A stretch of DNA of 24,871 nucleotides. Source: a virus. Under the pieces are notes generated by a model, which did not search any database, was not told where the DNA came from, and saw only the letters and a list, made by a program, of their open reading frames with translations. Position numbers and translations under genes: made by a program. Positions 4,967-12,083 of the stretch are shown here, piece by piece; the stretch's first letter is position 1; the number at the start of each line of letters is the position of its first letter. Location of the stretch: the IMG/VR virus record IMGVR_UViG_3300042914_001626, positions 1 through 24,871 of that record, one strand, 5' to 3'.

Positions 4967-6301
4967 TTAGAGTTTTAATTTAGAAATTATCGCAGCAAGT
5001 ACACCTACACAAATAGAATTACCAGCTTGTTTGTATGCCTGAGAATCAGAAACAAGCCAAGTGAATGAATCAGGAAAGTCCATAAGGCGAAACGCTTCAC
5101 GAGGAGTAAGTCTTCGAATTTGATGTGTTGATTCAAATACCTTTTTACAAGAATCAATATATTCCTTTGATGAACCTTGCCTACCTATTGCTTCTGTTAT
5201 GCAATTATGCACAATAACAACATTGTCTTTTTGAACACTTGTTAATGTATTGCTTGTTCCATTTGTATTTATTTCTAATCTTTGTTCAGTTTTAATACCA
5301 AGTGTTCTATCAGATGAATTATTAGGATTTCTACCTCTGAATGCTCCTATCATTACCCCTTGATTACAAGCAGTTTCTAAAGTTTGTGCAACTCCTTTAC
5401 CTACTCTACCTCGCCTCGTTTCTGAATTGATTTGGCTAAAATTAATCGAATCTCCAGCGGTGGCAATTTCATACCCTTGTTTGGTGGCTGATTTTATTTT
5501 AATGTATGGATCTTCTGCGCCTGACTTATAATACCTTGATGTAATTGCCGAAGAATATCCATTTTCTTCTAATGGAAATTTATTACAGCTTTCCCTTTTT
5601 TCTCTATGCTTTAAAATCCAACTAATTAATTTTTCACTCAAAAAGTATTTATTATCGACCACCGGCTCCAAAACATCCTTTAATTTCCTTTGCAATAGCA
5701 TTTCCATAGGCCAAGTAAACCTATTATCCTGGTCATCACGTATTCCAATAATAAAAACTCGTTCCCTATTTTGCGGAATATTAAAATCCTTGGCATTCAA
5801 AACCTTCCAATAGATATGATAAGGTACTGAATCTTCGTAAGGAAATAGTACCGAATTTCCGTTTACAGATTTACCACCAAGCATATTAATCCACTCGCTA
5901 AAGGTTTTACCTCGTGAATCTGAAAGCAACCCTTTCACGTTTTCAAAGATGAAAAAACGAGGTTTATTTTCTTGGATAAATTCCTGGCTATTAAAAAATA
6001 GAATGCCTCTTTTGTCGGCTTTTCCAAGTCTTTTTCCGGCTAAACTAAATGCTTGACAAGGAGGCGAAAACATCACCAAGTCAAGTGAACCATACTTTTC
6101 GTTAATCAAATCAATAGGTGTATCGTTTACATCCTTTGTATAAATAAAAGGCTCTTGGTAGTTATGTAGATACGTTTGTCTTGCGTACTTATCCCACTCG
6201 GCTTGATAAACATTTTCATGTGGTATGTTTAACCTTTTTAAGGCTTGGTCAAATGCGCCAACACCCGAAAATTGACCACCTACTTTAATTTTCTTTTCCA
6301 T
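4967..6301 (-). CDS. DNA (cytosine-C5)-methyltransferase
   Basis: 444 residues from ATG at 6301; a TTG at 6319 is possible but the ATG follows the upstream stop by one base. The ten-motif order of C5 methyltransferases is intact: motif I (QFSGVGAFDQA, near residue 10) for S-adenosylmethionine, motif IV SPPCQAFS with the catalytic Cys near residue 80, motif VI ENVKG near 120, motif VIII QNRERVFIIGI near 180, a long variable target-recognition region around 200-395, and motifs IX-X (RRLTPREAFRLMDFPDSF, QAGNSICVGVL). It transfers methyl groups to cytosine in double-stranded DNA. No restriction endonuclease gene is beside it, so protection of phage DNA from host restriction is the likely role. 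Target sequence cannot be read. Confidence 0.92.
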   Translation of the reverse strand: MEKKIKVGGQFSGVGAFDQALKRLNIPHENVYQAEWDKYARQTYLHNYQEPFIYTKDVNDTPIDLINEKYGSLDLVMFSPPCQAFSLAGKRLGKADKRGILFFNSQEFIQENKPRFFIFENVKGLLSDSRGKTFSEWINMLGGKSVNGNSVLFPYEDSVPYHIYWKVLNAKDFNIPQNRERVFIIGIRDDQDNRFTWPMEMLLQRKLKDVLEPVVDNKYFLSEKLISWILKHREKRESCNKFPLEENGYSSAITSRYYKSGAEDPYIKIKSATKQGYEIATAGDSINFSQINSETRRGRVGKGVAQTLETACNQGVMIGAFRGRNPNNSSDRTLGIKTEQRLEINTNGTSNTLTSVQKDNVVIVHNCITEAIGRQGSSKEYIDSCKKVFESTHQIRRLTPREAFRLMDFPDSFTWLVSDSQAYKQAGNSICVGVLAAIISKLKL

Positions 6302-6302
6302 T

Positions 6303-6518
6303 TTATTTAGTTTTTCCAATCAAATTCGCAATCTCGTTGCCATAAATTATCTCGTCCTTGCGTTTCAAATTTACTTCTTTCCCTACTGACCTCCATCTTT
6401 CATTAATTCCTCCGCAATACTTCATTAATGGAGGGTTAAAGGTTCTTTTGAATAATCTTGTCTTGCCATCAATCACATCGGTAATTTCTAAGCAGTTTGG
6501 TAATTTGTAGACGGTCAT
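6303..6518 (-). CDS. Unknown small protein between helicase and methyltransferase
   Basis: 71 residues, starting MTVYKLPNCLEITDVIDGKT. Mixed charge, with CGGINERWRSVGKEVNLKRK in the centre and a likely C-terminal helix. No motif recognised. It starts 10 bases after the helicase stop and ends one base before the methyltransferase ATG, so the three genes form one transcript. Confidence 0.6.
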   Translation of the reverse strand: MTVYKLPNCLEITDVIDGKTRLFKRTFNPPLMKYCGGINERWRSVGKEVNLKRKDEIIYGNEIANLIGKTK

Positions 6519-6528
6519 TTTGTTTTAA

Positions 6529-7878
6529 TTAAAAGTTATTGTTCGGTTGAATTTCGGAAAGGCTGCTGCCTTGTTGCTCATATCTTACTGGGCAAATAAA
6601 TTGCGTAGTGTTCGGATGGAAGTACATTGTAACTTTACCGGTTGCACCATTTCTATTCTTAGCAATAATCGCTTGTGCATCCATTTCGATTGGAGGAGTT
6701 TCCATATTATAGTAATTTGGACGATGCACAAAAACAACTATATCGGCATCCTGTTCGATTGAGCCACTTTCTCTAAGGTCCGATAGTTGAGGTATCTTTT
6801 CGCCTCCTCTCTGTTCAACGGATCGTGATAGCTGGCTAAGTGCTATGATTGGAATATTCAATTCTTTTCCAATTGATTTTAGCGTTCGGCTAATCTCGCT
6901 AATCTCTTGCTCTCGATTTCCTTTGCCTTTATTGGTGATAAGTTGCAAATAATCAATATAAACTGCTTCTACACCATACTTAACTACCATCTGTCTACAC
7001 TTGGACCTAATTTGAGTTAACGAGTTAATCTTATCCTCAAAAATGAAATTATCATTTAATTGCGTTTTAACGGCTTTAATTTCTTTTACCTCATAATCAC
7101 TCAACGAAACAGATTTAATGCGTTGTACGCTAATTTTCGTATCAATAGCGATAAGTTTATTCATTAATTGTTCGCTGGTCATTTCAATTGAGATGATTCC
7201 TACCTTCTTTCTCATCAAAAAGGTAGCTGATTTTGCAGAAGATAGCATTAAGGATGTTTTGCCCATTCCCGGTCTCGCTGCGATAATTATAAGTTCTCCC
7301 GGTTGCCATCCTCCAGTTAATGAATTTAAGGCAGTTATTCCGGTATCAATTCCAACTAACTTATTTGGCTTTTTAAGCGTTTCTTCGATGTGGTTTACTA
7401 CATTTTCATAAACCTTGCCCCCTTTTACCTCGGATGAAATTGTGGAGGTATTTAGTGCTTCGCTAAGTTCTTTTTGCATACTTTCCATAACTTCCAAGGT
7501 ATCGGATTCTGTATGGAGTCTATAATGATGGCTTTCGGTGATTCTATTTACTTTCCGAGTAATCCACAAGCTATGCAAGCTATAAACGATTTTCTCATAT
7601 CCTGAGGTATAAGGTAAGTTCTTAGTCAATTCCATCAAGTAGATGCTATTTTGATAGCTTTTAGATCGTAGGTCGATTAACACGTTCATGCTATCAACCA
7701 TCTCTCCTCGATTGAATAGGTCCACCATTGATTTAGCGATTGTCATGTGGTCGGGATGGTCGAACATATCAGGCATAAAGATTTGAATCGTGTTAAATAG
7801 CACATCGCTATTCATCAGGATTCCACCTAGTGCTTGTCTCTCCTGTTCGTGGTCTATGAATGTTTTTTTAGTTTCCAT
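6529..7878 (-). CDS. dnaB: DnaB-type replicative DNA helicase
   Basis: 449 residues, the normal length of DnaB. The N-terminal domain starts with ERQALGGILMNSDVL, the usual helical bundle that forms the hexamer collar. The RecA-like motor follows GWQPGELIIIAARPGMGKTS (Walker A near residue 200), then a Walker B VYIDYLQLI near 307 and the DnaB hallmark ALSQLSRSVEQR with LSDLRESGSIEQDADIV. The protein unwinds duplex DNA ahead of the phage fork. Three bases separate it from the replisome-organizer-like gene upstream, which probably recruits it. The start METKKT is an ATG with no alternative upstream. Confidence 0.95.
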   Translation of the reverse strand: METKKTFIDHEQERQALGGILMNSDVLFNTIQIFMPDMFDHPDHMTIAKSMVDLFNRGEMVDSMNVLIDLRSKSYQNSIYLMELTKNLPYTSGYEKIVYSLHSLWITRKVNRITESHHYRLHTESDTLEVMESMQKELSEALNTSTISSEVKGGKVYENVVNHIEETLKKPNKLVGIDTGITALNSLTGGWQPGELIIIAARPGMGKTSLMLSSAKSATFLMRKKVGIISIEMTSEQLMNKLIAIDTKISVQRIKSVSLSDYEVKEIKAVKTQLNDNFIFEDKINSLTQIRSKCRQMVVKYGVEAVYIDYLQLITNKGKGNREQEISEISRTLKSIGKELNIPIIALSQLSRSVEQRGGEKIPQLSDLRESGSIEQDADIVVFVHRPNYYNMETPPIEMDAQAIIAKNRNGATGKVTMYFHPNTTQFICPVRYEQQGSSLSEIQPNNNF

Positions 7879-7881
7879 TTT

Positions 7882-8511
7882 CTATAATCTTCCTAAGTGA
7901 TCTAATGATTGCATTGCTCCTCCGCTATATCCTTGTACTGGTTGTTGTGGTGATTGCTTCTGCTTATCTCTTTTTAACCAATCCAATGCAGTTAAGTAAA
8001 GTGATTTATAATTTTTGTTTTTAGCATAATTTTCTATTTTCAAAAGAACTTCATCAATTTGGATTTTTGTAAATCCAGCGTCTAATAGTTTTTGATTTTC
8101 TGAAACTGAAATTTTTAGGTGTGCGAATTTTCTGTAAACATTCTTATCTTCATTTACATTTACATTAACATCCTTATCTACATCTAAATCTACATCTACA
8201 TCTACATCTACATCTACATCTACATCTACATTAGCTTTCGGTTTGCTTCCTGTTTGCTTTCCTTTTGCTTTCTGTTTGCTTTCTGTTTGCTTTGCTTTTG
8301 CTCCTTTTAAACCATTCTCATATCTCCGCAAATTAGCGTCAATATTGGGTTTTATGAGTTTCCAAATAACAGAGTTAATGCCTATCAACTTTATCTCTTT
8401 TTGGTCTAAACCATAGCTAAAAATAGCATCATAAACTTGTAATCTTTCGCTATCAGGTAGGTCTTTTAATGCCTCATAAAATGACCTGTAAAATACCATC
8501 GAATCTTTCAT
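7882..8511 (-). CDS. Phage replisome-organizer-like protein with Val-Asp repeat linker
   Basis: 209 residues from ATG at 8511 ([19 protein letters not shown]); a GTG at 8595 would add 28 residues encoded by the hairpin leader and is rejected. The N-terminal region ([34 protein letters not shown]) resembles the domain, known as DUF6291, found at the front of replication proteins in Bacteroidota and Firmicutes phages. A low-complexity linker follows: Lys/Gln-rich repeats, then about 14 VD/VN/LD dipeptides, encoded by a TACATC hexamer tract. The C-terminal part ([33 protein letters not shown]) resembles the end of replisome organizers. Position just before dnaB supports a role in origin recognition or helicase loading. 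The assignment is by pattern and context. Confidence 0.7.
   Translation of the reverse strand: MKDSMVFYRSFYEALKDLPDSERLQVYDAIFSYGLDQKEIKLIGINSVIWKLIKPNIDANLRRYENGLKGAKAKQTESKQKAKGKQTGSKPKANVDVDVDVDVDVDVDLDVDKDVNVNVNEDKNVYRKFAHLKISVSENQKLLDAGFTKIQIDEVLLKIENYAKNKNYKSLYLTALDWLKRDKQKQSPQQPVQGYSGGAMQSLDHLGRL
8191..8230 (+). repeat. Hexanucleotide TACATC tandem repeat
   Basis: Six perfect TACATC units and a partial seventh, flanked by further imperfect units back to about 8151. It encodes the Val-Asp dipeptides of the organizer protein. Because the unit is six bases, gain or loss changes the linker by two residues and never the frame. Confidence 0.95.
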
Positions 8512-8608
8512 GGTAAAAAAATATCCCAAATCGGGTTTGGAAGTGCAGTTCCTCCCCCAACTTGGGATGATAAAGTTCTTGTATGATTTCTGCACAAATC
8601 ATTTTTCT
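8512..8608 (-). promoter_or_regulatory. Structured leader with two hairpins and complementary loops (candidate attenuator)
   Basis: Read on the minus strand. Hairpin 1 (8583-8602): ATGATTT/AAATCAT, a perfect 7-bp stem with loop GTGCAG. Hairpin 2 (8523-8568): ATCCCAAGTTGGG pairs with CCCGATTTGGGAT over 13 bp (two G-U), then a 3x3 internal loop, a 4-bp stem GGAA/TTCC and loop CTGCAC. Seven T (8515-8521) follow hairpin 2, and ATG of the organizer gene is at 8511. The loops GTGCAG and CTGCAC are exactly complementary over six bases. This looks like an intrinsic terminator with a kissing partner in the leader of a replication gene. Confidence 0.55.
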
Positions 8609-8614
8609 AATACG

Positions 8615-8643
8615 CAAAAATAGTAAAAAAACTATTCAATCAA
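8615..8643 (-). promoter_or_regulatory. Promoter for the organizer-helicase-methyltransferase operon
   Basis: On the minus strand TTG (8641-8643), an 18-base spacer and TATTTTTG (8615-8622) match the Bacteroidota pattern TTG-N17-23-TAnnTTTG. It overlaps the end of the 8632-8841 gene. Transcription would begin near 8608 and give a leader of about 97 bases that holds the two hairpins. Confidence 0.6.
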
Positions 8644-8841
8644 TAAATTATACTCGGATAGTTTTTCTCTTAACTTTTCCCTGCTATCTTGATAGGCAAT
8701 ATACATATCTTCAGGCAGAGTCTCATATTTGAGTTTGCCTCGCAGATACTGGTCATATTCAAATATAGCCGCAGCATACTTACTGCCATTAATTGCTAAT
8801 TGCGCTTCTTCGATTGTATCGAACTCTAGGACTATTTTCAT
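8632..8841 (-). CDS. Unknown small phage protein
   Basis: 69 residues. It reads MKIVLEFDTIEEAQLAINGS, then a helix with AAAIFEYDQYLRGKLKYE, and SREKLREKLSEYNLLIE. A beta strand followed by helices, with the 'NGSKY ... EFD.LR' pattern seen in small early proteins of many phages; no function is known to me. Two bases separate it from the upstream gene. Its last codons overlap the promoter of the next operon. Confidence 0.6.
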   Translation of the reverse strand: MKIVLEFDTIEEAQLAINGSKYAAAIFEYDQYLRGKLKYETLPEDMYIAYQDSREKLREKLSEYNLLIE

Positions 8842-8843
8842 TG

Positions 8844-9299
8844 CTAAATAAATTTAAGTGTTTCTTTCGATGAGTAAACAGGAGGATAAATGGTATAGAC
8901 TTCGCCAGTCTCTTTGTCTAGGACATCCATTGGCGATTTTAAAGATTTAAGGAGCTTCTCAATATCTGCAATCTCTTTCTTTAGTTCATCCATCTTAGCG
9001 ACTAATGAGTGGTAAACTGGATGATTGCAGTTAGAATAGTCATACTTTGCTCCAGCATTAATTACACTAATCCTATAACCATTCATCTCAACCTCCTTGC
9101 CATACTTAGCCAATTCTTCTAGTCCTAGAGGTAGCACCTTGTCTTTTATCTCAGACAAGGCACTCTCTAGTGATTTAACCATAATTAGCTGCTTTAACGG
9201 ATTGGAATTACCTTCAAGTACTGACTTGATTACTTGGTTAGCCAATGTGTAACTAAGTTCCTTAGCATTGCCATTATTTTCAATTGTAAGTAGTTCCAT
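8844..9299 (-). CDS. Unknown early protein encoded next to ERF
   Basis: 151 residues from ATG at 9299, one base after the ERF stop; an extension into ERF is rejected. A helical N-terminal half leads to a short beta region (EMNGYRISVINAGAKYDYSN), a coiled-coil-like helix (VAKMDELKKEIADIEKLLKS) and a C-terminal DKETGEVYTIYPPVYSSKET. The coiled coil suggests an oligomer. Tight linkage to the annealing protein suggests a recombination accessory role, which is inference; no family was recognised. Confidence 0.6.
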   Translation of the reverse strand: MELLTIENNGNAKELSYTLANQVIKSVLEGNSNPLKQLIMVKSLESALSEIKDKVLPLGLEELAKYGKEVEMNGYRISVINAGAKYDYSNCNHPVYHSLVAKMDELKKEIADIEKLLKSLKSPMDVLDKETGEVYTIYPPVYSSKETLKFI

Positions 9300-9300
9300 C

Positions 9301-9873
9301 TTAGCCGATATTAAATAGGTTAACAATGTACTCTCTATCTTTTTGGCTAATCTTCACCTTCTGCTCTAACTCGTCAAGTGATTTACCTTCATTGAAGAAT
9401 GTCTGCAACCTTGCTAATACTGCCTGATTTGGACTGCCATCTCTTTCAATCAAGTTTAGCCATTTCTTATCAGATACTGTAGTAGTAGGATTAGATGCTG
9501 CATTGCCATCGTCATCGTCAGCACCGATATTAACGAACGATTGTAAACCATACCTTCTTGCGTAAGTAATTCCTGATCCTTGGGACTGGGCATCATTTGG
9601 TTTAGCAAATAGAATCTCAGTAAAGGATTCCAATGACTCTCCTGACTCATGTAGTAGTAAGGTCTTAACGAAGTTCCTACCATCAATATGAACGGTTGGT
9701 TGTAAGACTACTATTCCATGTCGATTAAGTACTGGAATCGCTACCTCTCTAATCGCATTAAGGTCAGCATACTTGGATTTGAAGTAGGGGTTATCGCTGC
9801 CTTTTTTAGCGTTTCCCATTTCGGATTGAGCAGCTAATAAAGCTACTGCAATGGTTGATGTTTTTGTTGCCAT
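9301..9873 (-). CDS. erf: ERF-family single-strand annealing protein
   Basis: 190 residues. The ERF signature is clear: helix with LLAAQSEMGNAKKGSDNPYF, SKYADLNAIREVAIPVLNRHG, and QGSGITYARRYGLQSFVNIGADDDDGN. ERF proteins form rings that anneal complementary single strands and drive phage recombination, often to circularise genomes or repair forks. The C-terminal 60 residues are a variable tail (LIERDGSPNQAVLARLQTFF). It is followed at once by an unknown gene and, further on, by the replication genes. The leader is A-rich (AAAAACAAAAAACGATG), similar to leaders at 11802 and 12083. Confidence 0.9.
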   Translation of the reverse strand: MATKTSTIAVALLAAQSEMGNAKKGSDNPYFKSKYADLNAIREVAIPVLNRHGIVVLQPTVHIDGRNFVKTLLLHESGESLESFTEILFAKPNDAQSQGSGITYARRYGLQSFVNIGADDDDGNAASNPTTTVSDKKWLNLIERDGSPNQAVLARLQTFFNEGKSLDELEQKVKISQKDREYIVNLFNIG

Positions 9874-9889
9874 CGTTTTTTGTTTTTAT

Positions 9890-10270
9890 TTATGATTGTT
9901 TAATTGTTTGCTTGTACTCTTCTTTTTGCGCTGAGACAATGGATCTCAGTCCTTCAATCGCATAGTGTAGGTCCTTGTTAACGGATTGACTAAGCTTTAC
10001 ACAATATAGCGAATCTCTTAATGTCGCATCGATGTAAAGCCTGCGTTCTGTTGCATTAAAAGACTCAAATATGCCTGATTGAATTAATTTATTGATCTCC
10101 TGATTGTATAGATACTCTGACCTACTAATGCACTCACTAGAGTTGCCTAGATAGCATATTAGATTATTTAATTTCTCAATGCAATCTAATGGATTGTCAA
10201 TCGCAACTTGTCGGACCATTTCCTCAATTATAGATTGATTCATGGCATTTATCTCTGAAGTAGTTTTCAT
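9890..10270 (-). CDS. Unknown all-helical early protein
   Basis: 126 residues, predicted helical throughout, starting MKTTSEINAMNQSIIEEMVR, with four Cys and a polar C-terminal helix (SIVSAQKEEYKQTIKQS). No motif recognised. It begins an operon: a near-perfect promoter lies 12-41 bases upstream. Sixteen bases downstream is the ERF start, whose leader includes this gene's last codons. Confidence 0.6.
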   Translation of the reverse strand: MKTTSEINAMNQSIIEEMVRQVAIDNPLDCIEKLNNLICYLGNSSECISRSEYLYNQEINKLIQSGIFESFNATERRLYIDATLRDSLYCVKLSQSVNKDLHYAIEGLRSIVSAQKEEYKQTIKQS

Positions 10271-10281
10271 TATTTGATTCG

Positions 10282-10311
10282 CAAAAATAGTTATTAATTT
10301 TAATAATCAAA
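10282..10311 (-). promoter_or_regulatory. Promoter of the ERF operon with palindromic spacer
   Basis: Minus strand TTTG (10308-10311), an 18-base spacer and TATTTTTG (10282-10289), a full match to the Bacteroidota promoter. The spacer carries the inverted repeat TTATTA-ATTT-TAATAA (10291-10306), which could be an operator or chance in AT-rich DNA. Confidence 0.65.
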
Positions 10312-10329
10312 GAAAATAAAAAAATATTT

Positions 10330-10710
10330 CTATCTAACTGGATTCAAGCCATTAATCTCATAGTTAGGTTGCCTATCACCTGTGATGCGTAGCGGAAATC
10401 CATTCTTCAATCCACTTTCTCCGATTGTAATGATCTCATAGGACTCTAGTACCTTACTAGCATCTCTATTGGCAATCATATAATCGCAGATGTTAACTGG
10501 CTGATTAATTTCTTTCCGGGCATCCCAAGCATATTTAAGCTTAATCTTGTCGGCATACTTTCCTGATATTTCGAAGCGATAAAAAAACTCCTCAGCGAAG
10601 ACTTCAAAATTTAAGTTATTCATTTTGCACAATATCGCAAACCAGTTAGCACTAATATTATCGGCTATATGCCAAGTTGATTGGTCAATTTCAAAGTATT
10701 TCATATTCAT
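10330..10710 (-). CDS. Unknown early protein
   Basis: 126 residues starting MNMKYFEIDQSTW (a second ATG is at 10704). Aromatic-rich N-terminal half (NWFAILCKMNNLNFEVFAEE), then a mixed region ending GDRQPNYEINGLNPVR. No family recognised. It overlaps the upstream gene by 20 bases and is the last gene before the ERF-operon promoter. Confidence 0.55.
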   Translation of the reverse strand: MNMKYFEIDQSTWHIADNISANWFAILCKMNNLNFEVFAEEFFYRFEISGKYADKIKLKYAWDARKEINQPVNICDYMIANRDASKVLESYEIITIGESGLKNGFPLRITGDRQPNYEINGLNPVR

Positions 10711-11014
10711 CGTAATTGTCTAGGTGATTATCAAGTTCGTCAAATTCAAATTCGTTAGCTTTAAGAATATTGTAAGGAATGTCCTCGTAGTATTGCCAGT
10801 CCATCTTGGTTCCATGCTTGGAAATTAATTCATTTAGCTTTACCTCGCCATAAGACTCTGCTATCTCGTCCTCCTCTATTTTTCTGCACTCCTTACAACA
10901 GAGATAGTTGTGATCTTGCAATGATGAGTACATCTCATCACTTAGAAAGGTATTGCAGCATTGCCAACAGGTGAAGGTCAGAATTTCAGGATTCTCAATT
11001 TCTTTGTATCTCAT
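10691..11014 (-). CDS. Putative zinc-ribbon protein with acidic tail
   Basis: 107 residues. Two Cys-x2-Cys knuckles near the N-terminus, in FTCWQCCNTF and YLCCKECRKI, are 17-20 residues apart and would bind one zinc ion. The C-terminal third is strongly acidic (EFEFDELDNHLDNYDEYEIL), reminiscent of DNA-mimic or protein-binding tails. The start overlaps the stop of a 30-residue peptide gene (ATGA at 11011-11014). Function unknown. Confidence 0.6.
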   Translation of the reverse strand: MRYKEIENPEILTFTCWQCCNTFLSDEMYSSLQDHNYLCCKECRKIEEDEIAESYGEVKLNELISKHGTKMDWQYYEDIPYNILKANEFEFDELDNHLDNYDEYEIL

Positions 11015-11103
11015 CTTGCTAGTAGATTAGTTGCCATAAATACTATTGCGATTAGCATTAATCCAAATAGGATAATCAGTAGGTCCATTGTTTTTCTTTT
11101 CAT
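11011..11103 (-). CDS. Tiny membrane peptide, 30 residues
   Basis: Reads MKRKTMDLLIILFGLMLIAI and then VFMATNLLAR. A basic N-terminus is followed by one membrane helix of about 20 residues. It is linked by 4-base ATGA overlaps on both sides (with the 27-residue peptide gene upstream and the zinc-ribbon gene downstream), which supports translation. A second in-frame ATG is five codons in. Function unknown. Confidence 0.5.
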   Translation of the reverse strand: MKRKTMDLLIILFGLMLIAIVFMATNLLAR

Positions 11104-11183
11104 AGCAAGTTAGATAAAATGATTACTAGAATAAATGCGATGCAGCAGAGGATTAACACATCCTTATGGTCAATTCTTTTCAT
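11100..11183 (-). CDS. Tiny membrane peptide, 27 residues
   Basis: Reads MKRIDHKDVLILCCIAFILV and then IILSNLL: a basic start and one hydrophobic helix with a Cys pair. It overlaps the upstream gene by 14 bases and the next peptide gene by 4. Both peptides begin Met-Lys-Arg, suggesting a duplicated or functionally paired unit. Function unknown. Confidence 0.5.
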   Translation of the reverse strand: MKRIDHKDVLILCCIAFILVIILSNLL

Positions 11184-11373
11184 AGATGTCAATTAGTTTT
11201 TTGCTGAAGTAGCTGCAAATGAAATCGGTTGATTTCTTGGTAGTTAACCTATCAGAGTTGGTGTTCAACCATCTTACCAATGTCTGAGGTGTGATATCCA
11301 TAGCTATGCAGTAGTGCAAGTTCATAGGATGATTCTTCAAGCCTTGCTTGATTTCTTTTCTAAGTGTTGCCAT
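11170..11373 (-). CDS. Small helix-turn-helix-like protein
   Basis: 67 residues from ATG at 11373, which overlaps the preceding stop as TAATG; a second ATG at 11385 is also possible. After MATLRKEIKQGLKNHP, the sequence CIAMDITPQTLVRWLNTNSD has the spacing of a helix-turn-helix (turn ITP, recognition helix QTLVRWL). This could be an early transcription regulator. Position near the start of the leftward transcript fits that, but the length is short and no family name is justified. Confidence 0.5.
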   Translation of the reverse strand: MATLRKEIKQGLKNHPMNLHYCIAMDITPQTLVRWLNTNSDRLTTKKSTDFICSYFSKKLIDIYEKN

Positions 11374-11594
11374 TATATTTCCCATTTAAAGTTAGTAACG
11401 TAATTTTCAGGATTAGTGTGGTAATTGTCCAATTCAGACTCTACCTCTTTCTTCGTATTTGCGAAGTTGATCAACTCAAATGTCTTAATGGTCAATTGCT
11501 CGCCATCAGTAATTTGGATTTTTTCGAATGATACTAGCACATCAACAGAAATGGATAGTATAGTGGTAGTGATATTAGGGTTTAGCTTATCCAT
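11373..11594 (-). CDS. Unknown small protein
   Basis: 73 residues starting MDKLNPNITTTILSISVDVL, beta-rich in the first half and helical and acidic in the second (NTKKEVESELDNYH). No motif recognised. It overlaps both neighbours (8 bases upstream, TAATG downstream), so it is translated as part of the early operon. Confidence 0.55.
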   Translation of the reverse strand: MDKLNPNITTTILSISVDVLVSFEKIQITDGEQLTIKTFELINFANTKKEVESELDNYHTNPENYVTNFKWEI

Positions 11595-11802
11595 TGCTCA
11601 TAGTGATTAATTGGTAAACATTCGGATGCTGCTCTTGAAGCAGTTCCCATAGGTGTGCCTTAAGGTCCATATACATATCAACGCTGCATTCAGGTACTGC
11701 CATCTTGGTCATGTACATTTTCTCACTCTCAGAGTAGTAGTATTGGAATGGACATTCGAATGTCATATCTCCAATTTGTAAATTAATTGATACTTGATTC
11801 AT
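11587..11802 (-). CDS. Unknown small protein
   Basis: 71 residues starting MNQVSINLQIGDMTFECPFQ, with several Met and Tyr, then a helix DLKAHLWELLQEQHPNVYQL. No motif recognised. Its leader shares 23 bases before the ATG with the leader of the 11871-12083 gene. Confidence 0.55.
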   Translation of the reverse strand: MNQVSINLQIGDMTFECPFQYYYSESEKMYMTKMAVPECSVDMYMDLKAHLWELLQEQHPNVYQLITMSNG

Positions 11803-11825
11803 CGCTTTGTTTTTTTTGATTGTTT
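11803..11825 (-). repeat. Shared A-rich leader, copy 1
   Basis: On the minus strand this ends AAAAAAAACAAAGCG directly before ATG. With the ATG it is identical over 26 bases to 12081-12106. Probably a duplicated translation-initiation region; in Bacteroidota, A-rich leaders replace the Shine-Dalgarno sequence. Confidence 0.7.
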
Positions 11826-11870
11826 GATTTATTGCAGTTGTTAGGATGCTGCTCCCCTTGGGGGGTTAGA

Positions 11871-12083
11871 TTAATCTACTATGTTTACTACTGTATCATA
11901 ATTTAATAAACATCCACAATTAAAAGAAAATACACCTTTGGAATCAATCCATTCGCCTGCTACAACTTTACCGTTGAAAACATAAAGTTTGGTTAACTCT
12001 ACGCAGTCAAATTGTTTTTTAAATGCTTGTAATGCAGTAGAATAAAAAGGTTTGCTTTTTGATAGTTTTTTGATGCTGTTCAT
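11871..12083 (-). CDS. Unknown small basic protein, first gene of the leftward transcript
   Basis: 70 residues from ATG at 12083. A longer open frame reaches 12233 but its extra part covers the promoter and is hydrophobic nonsense, and the shared leader repeat ends at this ATG. Basic helical start (MNSIKKLSKSKPFYSTALQA), then a beta-rich part with VFNGKVVAGEWIDSKGVF and a CGC motif. No family recognised. The following 68-base gap holds a short CCCC-TT-GGGG hairpin. Confidence 0.6.
   Translation of the reverse strand: MNSIKKLSKSKPFYSTALQAFKKQFDCVELTKLYVFNGKVVAGEWIDSKGVFSFNCGCLLNYDTVVNIVD

Noticed and set aside
7118-7411. Plus-strand 97-residue open frame opposite dnaB
   Set aside because: It is antisense to the conserved helicase motor, and its hydrophobicity comes from complementary codons.
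8512-8595. GTG-initiated 28-residue extension of the organizer protein
   Set aside because: The extension is encoded by the two hairpins and does not resemble the start of related proteins, which begin with M-K-D-S-x-V-F-Y-R-S-F.
11845-11870. GC-rich CCCC-TT-GGGG hairpin as a terminator
   Set aside because: The stem is four to five pairs with a two-base loop that is too tight, and no T-run follows on either strand.
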